DNA of 64,000 nucleotides from an uncultured Collinsella sp. (GCA_958439425.1 CAUBVH010000001.1:1-64000); one strand, 5' to 3'; shown: positions 19,479 to 28,625, counted from the first letter of the stretch. Program-made: numbers and translations. Notes: generated by a model not told the origin, from the sequence alone.

Positions 19479-19877
19479 ATGGCGCAATCTCAGAACAGCA
19501 CGGTCGATTTGGCAACGCCGGCAACCTGCCTGATGGGGCTTACCAGTCACGGTAACGTGATGGTGGGCAATAAGGCGTTTGAGTACTATAACGAGCGTAA
19601 TCCCGAGGATTATATCCAAATCCCGTGGGACGAGGTCGACTATATTGCCGCCGAGGTTTTGCGCGGCACCAAGAAGATTACGCGTTTTGCCATCTTTACC
19701 AAAGAGAATGGCCACTTTACGTTTTCGACGCGCAATGACAAGGAAACGCTTCGCGCGGTGCGTAAGTACATTGACGAGGACAAGCTCGTTCGTTCGCCCG
19801 ACTTTATCGATGTGACGGCCAAGGGCGCCAAGAGCATCCCCTCCGTCATCAAAAGCCTCTTCCATAAAGGCAACTAG
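19479..19877 (+). CDS. DUF956 family protein (ManO-like)
   Basis: The 132-aa cytoplasmic protein matches the DUF956 (ManO) family, which is nearly always encoded at the end of mannose-PTS operons and is proposed to modulate them. Recognisable parts are the N-terminal TCLMGLTSHGNVMVGNKAFEYYN region, the IPWDEVDYIAAEV strand, and a Lys-rich C-terminal end. ATG 19479 with GGAGGG 10 nt upstream is preferred to the longer reading from 19428, which would run through the hairpin. No DNA-binding motif is visible. Confidence 0.85.
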   Translation: MAQSQNSTVDLATPATCLMGLTSHGNVMVGNKAFEYYNERNPEDYIQIPWDEVDYIAAEVLRGTKKITRFAIFTKENGHFTFSTRNDKETLRAVRKYIDEDKLVRSPDFIDVTAKGAKSIPSVIKSLFHKGN

Positions 19878-20182
19878 TCATTAAAGAGCGCCCCCTCAAA
19901 GTGGGGCGCAGTCTCCCATGTGGCTCGATCGGGAAAGTGCATCCCAGTTCGAGCGTCGATTCCGGGATGTAGTTTCCGGAACGGGGTCGTTTGGGAAACC
20001 GTGTCCCGTTTCGAGCCGAAATTCTGGGTCACAGTTTCCCAGCGAGGTCTCATGGGGAAAGTCTGCCCCAGAATTTGCCTGGATAGTGGGACGCACTTTC
20101 CGGAGGGCTGTTCCACCGCAACTTCGAAGAGTGGGTATACGCTGCATTACAGCGGCGTAAATCTGCTACACTAATACAACAT
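19878..20182. repeat. Triple-palindrome array, locus 1
   Basis: Three imperfect palindromes at 19932-19977, 19993-20040 and 20055-20101 start 61 and 62 bp apart. Each has the form GGAAA-n-TGCATCCC, a 14-18-nt centre (often containing GAGC or TTGCC), then the inverted half GGGATGC-n-TTTCC. A shorter GCGCCCC/GGGGCGC hairpin precedes them (19889-19911). The remaining 20102-20182 holds the presumed tRNA promoter. Open frames cross the array on both strands but have no ribosome-binding sites or domain features. Confidence 0.85.
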
Positions 20183-20258
20183 GCCTCCGTAGCTCAGGGG
20201 ATAGAGCACCGCTCTCCTAAAGCGGGTGTCGACGGTTCGAATCCGCCCGGGGGCACCA
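20183..20258 (+). tRNA. tRNA-Arg (anticodon CCU)
   Basis: A 76-nt cloverleaf including encoded CCA: acceptor GCCTCCG/CGGGGGC, D-arm AGCTCAGGGGATAGAGC, anticodon stem CCGCT/AGCGG with loop CTCCTAA (anticodon CCT, reading AGG), and T-arm with GGTTCGAATCC. It is followed by a terminator at 20269-20299. No integrase is present, so there is no sign of use as an attachment site in this window. Confidence 0.95.
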
Positions 20259-20268
20259 GAGATTTGTC

Positions 20269-20306
20269 GAGCCCGGAACACCGCCACGGTGCCGGGCTCT
20301 TCTGGT
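20269..20306 (+). terminator. tRNA-Arg terminator
   Basis: GAGCCCGG (20269-20276) pairs with CCGGGCTC (20292-20299), followed by TTCTGGTT, a modest U-tract. Confidence 0.65.
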
Positions 20307-20317
20307 TCATGCCATGT

Positions 20318-20357
20318 CAAAAACGAAGCGCCCGCTTGCTGGGGAAGCAAGCGGGCG
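20318..20357 (-). terminator. Terminator of the kinase/FHA/PBP operon
   Basis: An 11-bp perfect stem, CGCCCGCTTGC/GCAAGCGGGCG (20329-20339 with 20347-20357). The minus-strand U-tract is formed by AAAAA just before it near 20319-20323. It lies about 55 bp beyond the last stop codon of the operon. Confidence 0.8.
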
Positions 20358-20411
20358 TCTGTGAGCGAATATGTTTGCGGCGAGAGCCGTAATGAGCGGT
20401 GGGGTGGCGAC

Positions 20412-22373
20412 TTAGTTGGTCGTACCGGAATCGCCGCCCGTGCCCGTGCCCGAACCCGAACCCGAGCCAGAAAGTGCAACCGTCAGCGTAATCGTGCTGT
20501 CGGTGGACTGCTTGCCGGTGGGGGAGACGCCCGTAACGGTGGCATCCTCGTTACCGCTCACGGGATTGCCGTTCTGGTCACAGAAGCCAATGTTATAGAA
20601 ACCGGCGTTGTTGAGCGCGGTAACGGCGGCGGAAATGCTCTTGCCGTATAGGTTGCCCGGGACGGAGGCCTTGCCGGACTTCTTGGCAATGACGACGGTA
20701 ATCGTGGCGCCGGGCTTCTGCTTGCCGCTGGGGTTCCAGCTGATCACGGTGCCCTCGGTAACCGAGTCGTTCTCCTGGTAGCTCACGTCGACGCCAAAAC
20801 CTGCCATATCGAGGGCGTTGCGCGCCTGGGCCTCGGTCATGTCGGTCAGGTCGGGGACGGACGTGGTATCCGGGCCGCTCGAGACCTTGTACGAGATGGT
20901 CGTGCCCTTCTCGACTTCCTTACCGGCTTCGGTGCCCTGCTCAAAGACCTGGCCCTCATCGGCCTCGTTGGCCTCCTCGGAGGCGTTGCCCTTCAGGCCA
21001 ACGCTTGCCAGCGCGGCTTCTGCCTGGTCCTTGGTCAGGCCGACAAGCTTGGGAACCTCAACCTTCTCGGAGGGCTTGGGGCCCTTGGAGATCACCAGGT
21101 TCACCTTGGTGCCCTTGGCCTTCTTGGTGTGGCCGTTGGGCGTCTGCTCGGCGACCTTGCCCTCGTCGACATCGTCGTTGTAGCTTTGGTCGATGGTGCC
21201 GACCTCGAGGCCGGCTTCCTTGATCTGCTCGACGGCAGTCTGCTGGTCCTTGCCCAGCACATCGGGCACGGTGACCTGCTCGCCGCCAAAGAGTCCTGTG
21301 GCAAAGGCCACCACGATACCGATGACGGCAACGGCTGCCACCACGGCGGCGATGATCTTGTTCTTGTTGGATTTGGGCTTTTCGACCTCGTAGGAGCCGG
21401 TGGAGCCCGAAACCGAGCTACGGGCGGTATTCTGGCCGCTCACGCCCGAGACGGGACGTACCATGGCGCGCGTCTGATCGGAAAGCTCGCGAGTCTTGGT
21501 GGCGCCCAGTTCACCGGGTGCACCGATGATGCGCGTGGGCTCCGAGATGTTGACGGCACGGCCCGACAGGTAGCTGTTGAGCACCTGACGCAGCTCGTCG
21601 GCGGTCTGGAAGCGGTTTGCCGGGTCCTTCTCCATGCACTTGAGGATGATACGCTCAAGGTCGGCGTCGACACCGGAGTTGATCTGGCTCGGCGGAATAG
21701 GCAGCTCGTTGACCTGCTTGAGTGCGACTGAGATGGCGTCATCACCGTCAAAGGGCACGCGGCCGGTGGCGCACTCGTACATCACGACGCCCAGCGAGTA
21801 GATATCCGAGGTGGGGCCGAGGTCCTGACCACGGGTCTGCTCGGGACTGACGTAGTGGGCGGTTCCCAGCACGTTGTTGTCTTGCGTGAGGTGGCTGTTC
21901 TTGGCGCGCGCGATGCCAAAGTCCATCACCTTGATGTTGCCGTCGGGCAGCACCATGATGTTCTGCGGCTTGATGTCGCGGTGGATGATCTCGTGCTTGT
22001 GGGCGACCGAAAGCGCGGAGCTGATCTGCGAGCCGATCTGGGCGACCTTCTTGGGGTCGAGGGCGCCGTGGCTCTTGATGCCGCTCTTAAGGTCGGTGCC
22101 GCGCAGGTACTCCATGACGATGTAATAGGTGTCGCCGTCCTTGCCCCAATCGTAGACGCCCACGATATAGGGGGAGGAGAGACCGGCTGCTGCCTGGGCC
22201 TCCTGCTTAAAGCGTGCGGCGAAGGTTGCGTCGCCAGCATACTGCGGCAGCATGATCTTGACGGCTACCGTGCGGTCGAGGACCTGGTCCTGTGCACGGT
22301 AGACGGTCGCCATGCCGCCTGTTCCCACCTTATCCTTGAGGAGGTATCTTCCCCCGAGGACCCTCTGTTCCAT
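20412..22373 (-). CDS. pknB: Membrane Ser/Thr kinase with PASTA domains
   Basis: The 653-aa sensor kinase couples cell-wall status to growth and division. The kinase domain (about 8-270) has a Gly-rich loop VGTGGMATVY, catalytic Lys in VAVKIM, HRDIKPQN and DFGIARA, so it looks active. A Ser/Pro-rich linker leads to one transmembrane helix near 336-360 and four PASTA repeats outside (VPDVLG, VPKLVG, VPDLTD, and a divergent VPGNLYG) that bind muropeptides in homologues. The end is a Gly/Ser/Thr tail. ATG 22373 has AGGAGCAGG upstream; the longer start at 22388 overlaps that site. It is the last gene of the operon, 132 bp after the FtsW/RodA-PBP gene. Confidence 0.93.
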   Translation of the reverse strand: MEQRVLGGRYLLKDKVGTGGMATVYRAQDQVLDRTVAVKIMLPQYAGDATFAARFKQEAQAAAGLSSPYIVGVYDWGKDGDTYYIVMEYLRGTDLKSGIKSHGALDPKKVAQIGSQISSALSVAHKHEIIHRDIKPQNIMVLPDGNIKVMDFGIARAKNSHLTQDNNVLGTAHYVSPEQTRGQDLGPTSDIYSLGVVMYECATGRVPFDGDDAISVALKQVNELPIPPSQINSGVDADLERIILKCMEKDPANRFQTADELRQVLNSYLSGRAVNISEPTRIIGAPGELGATKTRELSDQTRAMVRPVSGVSGQNTARSSVSGSTGSYEVEKPKSNKNKIIAAVVAAVAVIGIVVAFATGLFGGEQVTVPDVLGKDQQTAVEQIKEAGLEVGTIDQSYNDDVDEGKVAEQTPNGHTKKAKGTKVNLVISKGPKPSEKVEVPKLVGLTKDQAEAALASVGLKGNASEEANEADEGQVFEQGTEAGKEVEKGTTISYKVSSGPDTTSVPDLTDMTEAQARNALDMAGFGVDVSYQENDSVTEGTVISWNPSGKQKPGATITVVIAKKSGKASVPGNLYGKSISAAVTALNNAGFYNIGFCDQNGNPVSGNEDATVTGVSPTGKQSTDSTITLTVALSGSGSGSGTGTGGDSGTTN

Positions 22374-22505
22374 TCCTGCTCCTAACATAACTATTCGCTC
22401 AACGATGTGTGTAGTACCTACGATGTGGCCGCTGGGGCCGTGTGGCGCGTTGCCGCTAACTCTTCGGCCGCGGCGCGCCTCGGGTGTCCGATTCGATCAT
22501 GGGCA

Positions 22506-25376
22506 TCACGCTCCCTGTGCGGCGAGCGCCGCGGTCAGGACGATGCCGGCAATCTTGGCGGCCTTGACGTCATGCTTGTCGTAATCCTCCAAGGCCACCG
22601 AGATGGCGACCGTGGGTGAATCGTAAGGTGCAAAGCCAACGAACATCGAGTTGACGTTGGTGCCGCCGGTCTCGGCCGAGCCGGTCTTGCCGGCGACCTT
22701 GACGCCGGGGACCTGGGCATCGGTGCCGGTACCGGACTGGACGACGGCGAGCATGGCCTGCTTGACCTGGTCGGCCGTGGCGGAGCTGACGGCCTGACCC
22801 AGCGAGCGGGACTGCGTGGTCTTGACCACAGTTCCGTCCGGGGCGAGTACCTGGGCTACAAAGTACGGGTCCATGACCACGCCACTGTTAGCGATGGCGG
22901 CGGCAATCACGGCGTTTTGCATGACGGTGGTCTGCGGGCCGGGCGTGTGGTCCATGCCGACGGGCTGGCCGGCGCCGGCCCAAGCGGTCTCCCACTCGGT
23001 CATGAGCGACGGGTCTGCCATGATGGAGGCCGCGGAGGTCAGGTCCTGGCCGAGCTTTTGGCCGTAGCCAAAGGCGTTGGCAAACTGCACGAGCGTGTTT
23101 GCGCCAACTTCGTTTGCCACCTGGCCAAAGACGACGTTGGAGGACACGGCAAAGGCCTGCTGCAGGCTGATGGTGCCGTAGCTCTCGTTGGCATCGTTGG
23201 TGACCGGTGCGTTGCCGATGTCCATGGAGCCGGGCGCCTGGTAGGTGCTGGTAAGGCTGGCGGTGCCGGTCTCGAGTGCCGCGGAAAGCGTAACGACCTT
23301 AAACGTGGAGCCCGGCGTGTACAGCGCGTCCATGGCGCGATTGTACATAGAGCCGTCCTCGCCGCCGCCAGCCTGCAGTAGGGCGTCGATGTTGGTGTTG
23401 TCGTAGGTGGGCGAGCTGGCACATGCGAGCACCGCGCCGGTACGCGGGTCGATGACCACTACAGCGCCCTTAAAGCCCTTGAGTGCCTGCTCGGCCGCCG
23501 TCTGGATGCGCGAGTCGATGGTGAGCTTGGCGGTGTTGCCCGGCTGGGTCTGGCCCGCGAGCGACGCGATGGCGTTGTTCCAGCTGGAGTAGTCCTTAGA
23601 ACCGGTGAGCGTGTCGTTCATGACGCTCTCGATGGCGGTGGTGCCATACTGCTGGCTCACGTAGCCAACCACGTGCGCTGCCAGGTTACCGTTGGGGTAG
23701 GAGCGTACGTAGGTGCCGTCCTCCTGCTGCAGCGACTCGGCCAGCGTCACGCCGTCGGACGTGATGATGGAACCGCGCTGGATGTACTTGGAGCGGGCGA
23801 TGGTGTGGTTGTTGGTCGGCATGTCCTGATAGTCCTTGGCCTTGATGACCTGGACATAGGTGAGGTTGCCGATAAGGATGGCGAATAGCGCCGTAAAGGC
23901 GAGCACCGCACGGGTTAGACGGTTGGCGAGCGCAACGCGGCCGAGCACACCGGATTCAGGCGTGTCGAGCAGGCGACGGCGCATGCGCGAGCCGACGGAA
24001 TGGCTGCCGCTGCCGTAGGAAGACGAGGTGGCAAAGCGCGTGCCCGTCGGGGCGGCGGCAGATGCGACCTGATCATCGGTGATGGCGGCCATGGTGCCGG
24101 TGCCGGTAAGCTCGGCCTCGCGTCCGGTCGCCTCGTCACCGGCGCGCAGCAGGAGCGCGACGATGATAAAGCTCGCCAGCAGAGAGGAGCCGCCCTGGCT
24201 CATAAAGGGCAGGGTGACGCCGGTCAGCGGGATCAGGCGGGTTACGCCGCCAACGATCAAAAAGGCCTGGAAGCTGATGGCGGCCGTAAGGCCCGTGGCG
24301 CTAAAGGCAGCGAGGTCGGATTTAGCGCGGGCAGCCGTGGTGAGGCCACGCACGGCAAAGAGCATAAACAGGATGAGCACGGCGCCGCCGCCCAAAAGGC
24401 CCATCTCCTCGCCGATAGCCGAGAAGATAAAGTCGGACTCGACGACGGGGATGTTGTTGGCCATGCCGTTGCCGATGCCAACACCGACCAGGCCGCCATC
24501 GGCAAGCGAGAAGAGCGACTGGACGATCTGGTAGCCCTGGCCCTGGGCGTCCTTAAACGGATCGACCCAAACCTGGAAACGCACCTGAACGTGAGACAGG
24601 AACTTGTAGGCGCCCACAGCTCCAACGGCTAAGAGCGCAAGGCCGATAACGACATACGAAAAGCGCCCCGTGGCAACGTAGAGCATCAGCAAGAAGATGG
24701 TGTAGAACAGCACGGCCGAACCCAGGTCGCGTTCGAAGACGACGACGAGCAGGCACACACCCCACACGGCAAACAGCGGCAGCAGCAGTCGCAGGCGAGG
24801 GATCTTAAGACCTAAGATCTTGCGGTTGGAGATGGAGAGCAGCTCGCGGTTCTCGGCCAGGTACCCGGCCAGGAACAGCACGATAAAGACCTTGGCAAAC
24901 TCGCCGGGCTGGATGGTAAAGCCCGCGATGCGAATCCACAGCTTGGAGCCCGAGATCGTGGTGCCGATAAAGATGGGCAGCATCAGCAGGATGATGCCGA
25001 TGATGCCAAAGGTGTACTTGTAGCGCATGACCACGTCGAGGTTTTTGACCAGTGCGAGCGTTCCCACCATCAGGGCCACCGAGACAAACAGGATGATGAG
25101 CTGTGAGATCGCGAGAGCGGGGGCGAGGCGTGTCACGAACGTGATACCGATGCCCGAAAGTATAAATACGATGGGTAGGATGGCGGGGTCGGCACCGGGC
25201 GCCAAGATGCGCACGGCAATGTGGGCCGCGGCAAAGGCGGCAAAGAGGCCGATCGGTACGGCGAGCGTCTCAAAGGAGATGGCAGCGCCCGCGGTGAGCA
25301 CGTACATCGCATACAGCAGGATGACGGGGAACGCCGAGGCGATGAGCAAGAGCAGCTCGGTGTTGCGGCGACTCAT
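22506..25376 (-). CDS. Fused FtsW/RodA glycosyltransferase and penicillin-binding transpeptidase
   Basis: This single 956-aa protein joins two normally separate partners. Residues 1 to about 415 form a SEDS (RodA/FtsW) polytopic glycan polymerase with about ten transmembrane helices. About 415-475 is a polar linker, and 475-956 is a class-B penicillin-binding protein with its own transmembrane helix, then STFK (Ser690), SSN and KTGSAE motifs. SEDS-bPBP pairs polymerise and cross-link peptidoglycan for elongation or division; here they are covalently tied. ATG 25376 has AGGGAG upstream; the longer frame from 25502 overlaps the PP2C gene and is rejected. No internal stop or frameshift is seen between the halves. 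It lies 16 bp after the PP2C gene. Confidence 0.9.
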   Translation of the reverse strand: MSRRNTELLLLIASAFPVILLYAMYVLTAGAAISFETLAVPIGLFAAFAAAHIAVRILAPGADPAILPIVFILSGIGITFVTRLAPALAISQLIILFVSVALMVGTLALVKNLDVVMRYKYTFGIIGIILLMLPIFIGTTISGSKLWIRIAGFTIQPGEFAKVFIVLFLAGYLAENRELLSISNRKILGLKIPRLRLLLPLFAVWGVCLLVVVFERDLGSAVLFYTIFLLMLYVATGRFSYVVIGLALLAVGAVGAYKFLSHVQVRFQVWVDPFKDAQGQGYQIVQSLFSLADGGLVGVGIGNGMANNIPVVESDFIFSAIGEEMGLLGGGAVLILFMLFAVRGLTTAARAKSDLAAFSATGLTAAISFQAFLIVGGVTRLIPLTGVTLPFMSQGGSSLLASFIIVALLLRAGDEATGREAELTGTGTMAAITDDQVASAAAPTGTRFATSSSYGSGSHSVGSRMRRRLLDTPESGVLGRVALANRLTRAVLAFTALFAILIGNLTYVQVIKAKDYQDMPTNNHTIARSKYIQRGSIITSDGVTLAESLQQEDGTYVRSYPNGNLAAHVVGYVSQQYGTTAIESVMNDTLTGSKDYSSWNNAIASLAGQTQPGNTAKLTIDSRIQTAAEQALKGFKGAVVVIDPRTGAVLACASSPTYDNTNIDALLQAGGGEDGSMYNRAMDALYTPGSTFKVVTLSAALETGTASLTSTYQAPGSMDIGNAPVTNDANESYGTISLQQAFAVSSNVVFGQVANEVGANTLVQFANAFGYGQKLGQDLTSAASIMADPSLMTEWETAWAGAGQPVGMDHTPGPQTTVMQNAVIAAAIANSGVVMDPYFVAQVLAPDGTVVKTTQSRSLGQAVSSATADQVKQAMLAVVQSGTGTDAQVPGVKVAGKTGSAETGGTNVNSMFVGFAPYDSPTVAISVALEDYDKHDVKAAKIAGIVLTAALAAQGA

Positions 25377-25392
25377 AAGCGGCACTCCCTTT

Positions 25393-27192
25393 CTAGTTCT
25401 TTTCGGAGGCTTCGGCCTCGGCGGACTGTTCGGCGGTTTTCTCGGAATCTGATTCGGAGGTCGATCCCTGATTGGTGTTGTCGCGAATCGTTTGCGCGTC
25501 AATCACCTGGCGGGTCTGCTCCTCGTCGATCTGGTGGCGGTACTTGGATATCGTGTCCTGCGCATCGTCGACACTTGTTTGCGGAATGCCCGCCTTGAGG
25601 CGGTTTTGCGTGTCTTCGGGCAGGTCGGACAGCTTAATACTGGTTTCGCTTTCGAGCCAGTGGAGCTTGAGTCCGAGTGGCTTGCCGGGCAGGCCGCGCC
25701 AGACGGCGACATTGCCCTGGTAGGTACCCAGGTAGTACGAGCCGGTGACACCCGTGTAGGCCCAGATGGAAGCCGCCAGCACCAAGACGAGACCTAAGAC
25801 GACGCCGATGGTGACGTTGCGGCGACGCACGCGTTGCGCCTCGCGCATAACGCCATCGTCAACCAGGTCAACGACTACTACGGTCACGTTGTCGTGGCCG
25901 CCGGCGGCAAGCGCCGCGTCCACTAGGTTGTCGACGCAGATTTGCGCGGTTGAGGACTGCGTGGCGATGTTCTCGATATCGCTATCGGGAATCATGCTCG
26001 AAAGGCCGTCGGAGCACAGGATCAGACGGTCGCCTTCCTCGATATGCAGAGTGAAGTGGTCGGCATACATGGCGGGGTCCGAGCCCAGCGCGCGGGTGAT
26101 GACCGAACGGTTGGGGTGGACGCGAGCCTCGTCTGCCGTAATCTCGCCGGCGTCCACGAGTTCTTCCACATAGGAGTGGTCGCGGGTCACGCGGATGAGC
26201 GTGCCCTCGTGGAGCAGGTAGGCGCGAGAGTCACCCACGTGGGCGATGGCGAGCGTGTCGTTTTCGATATAGGCGCAAGTGGCTGTGCAACCCATGCCAG
26301 GCTTGCCCAGGCCATTCAGGGCAGCCTCGATTACGGCGGCGTTGGCGGCCTCGACGGCTGCCGCCAGGCGTGCGGCGTCGGCAGACTGAGGAGCTGTCTT
26401 GGCGATGGTCTCGACGGCGATGGAAGAGGCCACCTCGCCGGCAGCGTGACCACCCATGCCGTCGCATACGCAAAAGAGCGGCGACTGCACCAGGTAGGAA
26501 TCCTCATTGTGCGGGCGTACGCAGCCAACGTCGGAGCGGGCGCCCCACATGAGTTGCGTGGTGGTGCCGGCATCATAGGTCGAGTCGGTCTCGATGCGCT
26601 CCTCGGTCAGGGGCTCAAAGCTCATGGTCGACCCGGGGTCTTTGAGCTTGGCCTCAACGGCGGCAACGTCGATCTCGGCTGTGTCACCGGGAGAGACGGT
26701 GTCGGCCTCGGCGTTTGATTCGGAATCGCCGGTGTCCGGGGAGTCGGGCTCCTCGGAAACGCGGGCGGTCGACTCGTCGTCTTGCGGGCTGACGTCTATA
26801 GGCTCGGGCGCCGGCGTAGACGCGGGCGCAACCTCGGATGCCGGGGCTATGGGAAACGCCGGCGCGGCGGGCTCGGGTGCCGCAAACACCGCAGCGCTCT
26901 CGTTGATTGCCGCGGCGACGGGCTCTGCAAAGTGAGCCGGCGCCGGGGTTGCTTCGGGCGCTGTGGGCTGTTCCGCAGCATGTGCGCCGATGGGCGCCGC
27001 TACGGCATCCTCTTCGTCCTCGTTATCGGCGAGATCCGAAATATCATGCGTTACTTGCGAAAGAGGCAGGGAGAACACGGTGTCCTCGGGCTCCACGGGT
27101 GCGGAGCCCGCCGGAGCGGCGTGGGCCGGCGCAGCTGTGGCGGCGGCCGGTGCCTCGGTCATAGTTGCGGACTTGTTCTCCTCGTCGATCAT
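25393..27192 (-). CDS. PP2C-family Ser/Thr phosphatase with long N-terminal extension and TM tail
   Basis: The 599-aa antagonist of the operon's kinases. Residues 1 to about 210 are Ala/Pro/Glu-rich and probably disordered. The PP2C domain (about 215-455) has metal-binding motifs RPHNEDSY, CDGMGGH, VGDSRAY, CSDGLSSM and GGHDNVTVVVVD. A transmembrane helix near 480-500 is followed by an outer region of about 95 residues ending in an acidic tail. The homologous PstP has the phosphatase and the TM but not this N-terminal extension. The start codon overlaps the FHA-gene stop (ATGA), implying coupled translation. Confidence 0.92.
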   Translation of the reverse strand: MIDEENKSATMTEAPAAATAAPAHAAPAGSAPVEPEDTVFSLPLSQVTHDISDLADNEDEEDAVAAPIGAHAAEQPTAPEATPAPAHFAEPVAAAINESAAVFAAPEPAAPAFPIAPASEVAPASTPAPEPIDVSPQDDESTARVSEEPDSPDTGDSESNAEADTVSPGDTAEIDVAAVEAKLKDPGSTMSFEPLTEERIETDSTYDAGTTTQLMWGARSDVGCVRPHNEDSYLVQSPLFCVCDGMGGHAAGEVASSIAVETIAKTAPQSADAARLAAAVEAANAAVIEAALNGLGKPGMGCTATCAYIENDTLAIAHVGDSRAYLLHEGTLIRVTRDHSYVEELVDAGEITADEARVHPNRSVITRALGSDPAMYADHFTLHIEEGDRLILCSDGLSSMIPDSDIENIATQSSTAQICVDNLVDAALAAGGHDNVTVVVVDLVDDGVMREAQRVRRRNVTIGVVLGLVLVLAASIWAYTGVTGSYYLGTYQGNVAVWRGLPGKPLGLKLHWLESETSIKLSDLPEDTQNRLKAGIPQTSVDDAQDTISKYRHQIDEEQTRQVIDAQTIRDNTNQGSTSESDSEKTAEQSAEAEASEKN

Positions 27193-27605
27193 CGACGGTT
27201 CACCTTCATGACCACGTCGCCAATCTGGACTTCGTCGCCCTCACGCAGCGTCGCGGGCTCCACGAGCTGGCGGCCGTTGACGAGCGTGCCGTTAAGCGAG
27301 TTGAGGTCCTCGATGATGAGCGCCGGGCCCTGCAGCGAAAAGCGCGCATGCGAGGCCGAGACGAACGGTTCGTTGATGCAGATGTCCGAAGAAGGAGAGC
27401 GACCGACGATGACGGGGCCGAGCATGTCTACGTGGATGCCGCGGATACCGCGCGGGCCCTTGTCCACATCGATCGTCCAGATAGCCGAGTCGCGGCGCTG
27501 CCCGCGCACGAGTCCCACGCCGGTCTTCATGACGGCGAACAGGAAGATATAGAGCAGGGCGACCAGGACGATGCGGCCTGCAAAAAGGACGATATCGATG
27601 TTCAT
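27189..27605 (-). CDS. fhaB: Membrane-anchored FHA domain protein (FhaB-like)
   Basis: The 138-aa protein has one N-terminal transmembrane helix (about 3-22) and a C-terminal phosphothreonine-binding FHA domain (VGRSPSSDI, ASHARF, LNSLNGTLVNG). In actinobacteria the equivalent protein docks phosphorylated PknB and cell-division proteins. It is 6 nt downstream of the FhaA-like gene and overlaps the PP2C gene by ATGA. The order kinase-FhaA-FhaB-PP2C-RodA-PBP-PknB is close to the classical pstP operon of actinobacteria. Confidence 0.9.
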   Translation of the reverse strand: MNIDIVLFAGRIVLVALLYIFLFAVMKTGVGLVRGQRRDSAIWTIDVDKGPRGIRGIHVDMLGPVIVGRSPSSDICINEPFVSASHARFSLQGPALIIEDLNSLNGTLVNGRQLVEPATLREGDEVQIGDVVMKVNRR

Positions 27606-27611
27606 AAGCGA

Positions 27612-28625
27612 CTATCCCCTAAATTCAAAGGTGCTCAGGCCAAACGTCAGCAGATCGCCGTTGCGCAGCGGGCAGCGCGTAATGCGGCGGTTGTTGACGA
27701 GCGTGCCGTTGGTGGAATTGAGGTCCTCGATCGACCAATCCGAGCCCGTAAAGGTGAGCTGGGCGTGGCGGCGCGACACGTTGGGGTCGCGCAGGGCAAT
27801 ATCGGAAACCGAGCGCTCGCGACCGATAGTCACCTGTGCGGAGGTGATGCTATGGCTCTCGCCGCTCACGACGTCGACGAGCTGGGCGAGCGGGCGCTGC
27901 GGGGCGCGAGTGCTCGCCATGTTGGAGGCGATGCCGGCTGCGGCGCCTAGGCCCACGGCGGCACCGGTCGCGGCGGCTCCGCCCATGCCGGCAAGCGCGT
28001 CGCGCGAGACGGTCTGCGGCACCGGGATGGGTGCTGCGGCGGGGTCGGGGACGCTAGGCGCGAGGGGGTCTGCCACGGCAAGCGGGTCGGGAGCGGCGGC
28101 GCGAGGCGTCGGCTGCTGCTGGGGCATGGCGGCGGGGCGCTGCTGCTGCGGGGCAGCAAACTGCTGCTGGCCGGCGCGCGGGGCGCTGGCGGCACGGCTT
28201 GCCGCGGAGTTGTTTTGGCCCAGACCGTTTTGATAGGCGCGCTCTTCTTCGTACAGGCGGCCGAGCGTGGGGGCATCGACGTTCTCGGCAAAGACCGAGA
28301 ACTTGCCGGCGCGCAGCTGCGGATCGATCATAAAGCGCACGAGGGGCTCGCCGACAAAGACATAGCGGCGCTTTTCGGCCTGCGCCTTCACGAACTCGCG
28401 GACCTCGCGCGAAAGCTCGGGGTAGAACGGGGCGAGCATGGGATCGTCGTCGGCGGCGATCAGGATGGTATAGAGTGCCGGCGCCGTGTTGACGCCGTTG
28501 ATCACCAGAGTCTGATCCTCCATGTCGCGAGCGGCCTGCTTGGCAAGCTTCTTAAAGGAGAACGGGGCACAGGTGGCACCGAAGATGCCGGCCACGTGGT
28601 CCTCGAAGATGTTCAGGAAGTTCAC
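27612..28625 (-). CDS. fhaA: DUF3662/FHA domain protein (FhaA-like)
   Basis: The 337-aa soluble adaptor has an N-terminal DUF3662 domain (about 1-120, containing the FVGEPLVRFMIDPQL strand), a Gln/Ala/Pro-rich linker (about 140-240), and a C-terminal FHA domain (TIGRERSVSD, VSRRHAQL, LNSTNGTLVNN). FHA domains recognise phosphothreonine, so it is a likely reader of the operon's kinases; in mycobacteria FhaA binds the lipid-II flippase homologue MviN. The start is GTG at 28625, overlapping the upstream kinase stop codon (GTGA). Confidence 0.9.
   Translation of the reverse strand: MNFLNIFEDHVAGIFGATCAPFSFKKLAKQAARDMEDQTLVINGVNTAPALYTILIAADDDPMLAPFYPELSREVREFVKAQAEKRRYVFVGEPLVRFMIDPQLRAGKFSVFAENVDAPTLGRLYEEERAYQNGLGQNNSAASRAASAPRAGQQQFAAPQQQRPAAMPQQQPTPRAAAPDPLAVADPLAPSVPDPAAAPIPVPQTVSRDALAGMGGAAATGAAVGLGAAAGIASNMASTRAPQRPLAQLVDVVSGESHSITSAQVTIGRERSVSDIALRDPNVSRRHAQLTFTGSDWSIEDLNSTNGTLVNNRRITRCPLRNGDLLTFGLSTFEFRG

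Noticed and set aside
19932..20101. CRISPR array
   Set aside because: Units are palindromic and diverged from each other, the intervals between them are only 15-16 bp, only three units occur per locus, and no cas gene is present.
19918..20174. Open frames of 80-84 aa across the first triplet array on both strands
   Set aside because: They arise from the repeat sequence, have no ribosome-binding site, and repeat units shift frame because the period (61-62 bp) is not consistently a multiple of three.
20183..20258. Integration site of a mobile element at the tRNA-Arg gene
   Set aside because: No integrase gene and no duplicated 3' end of the tRNA elsewhere in the window.
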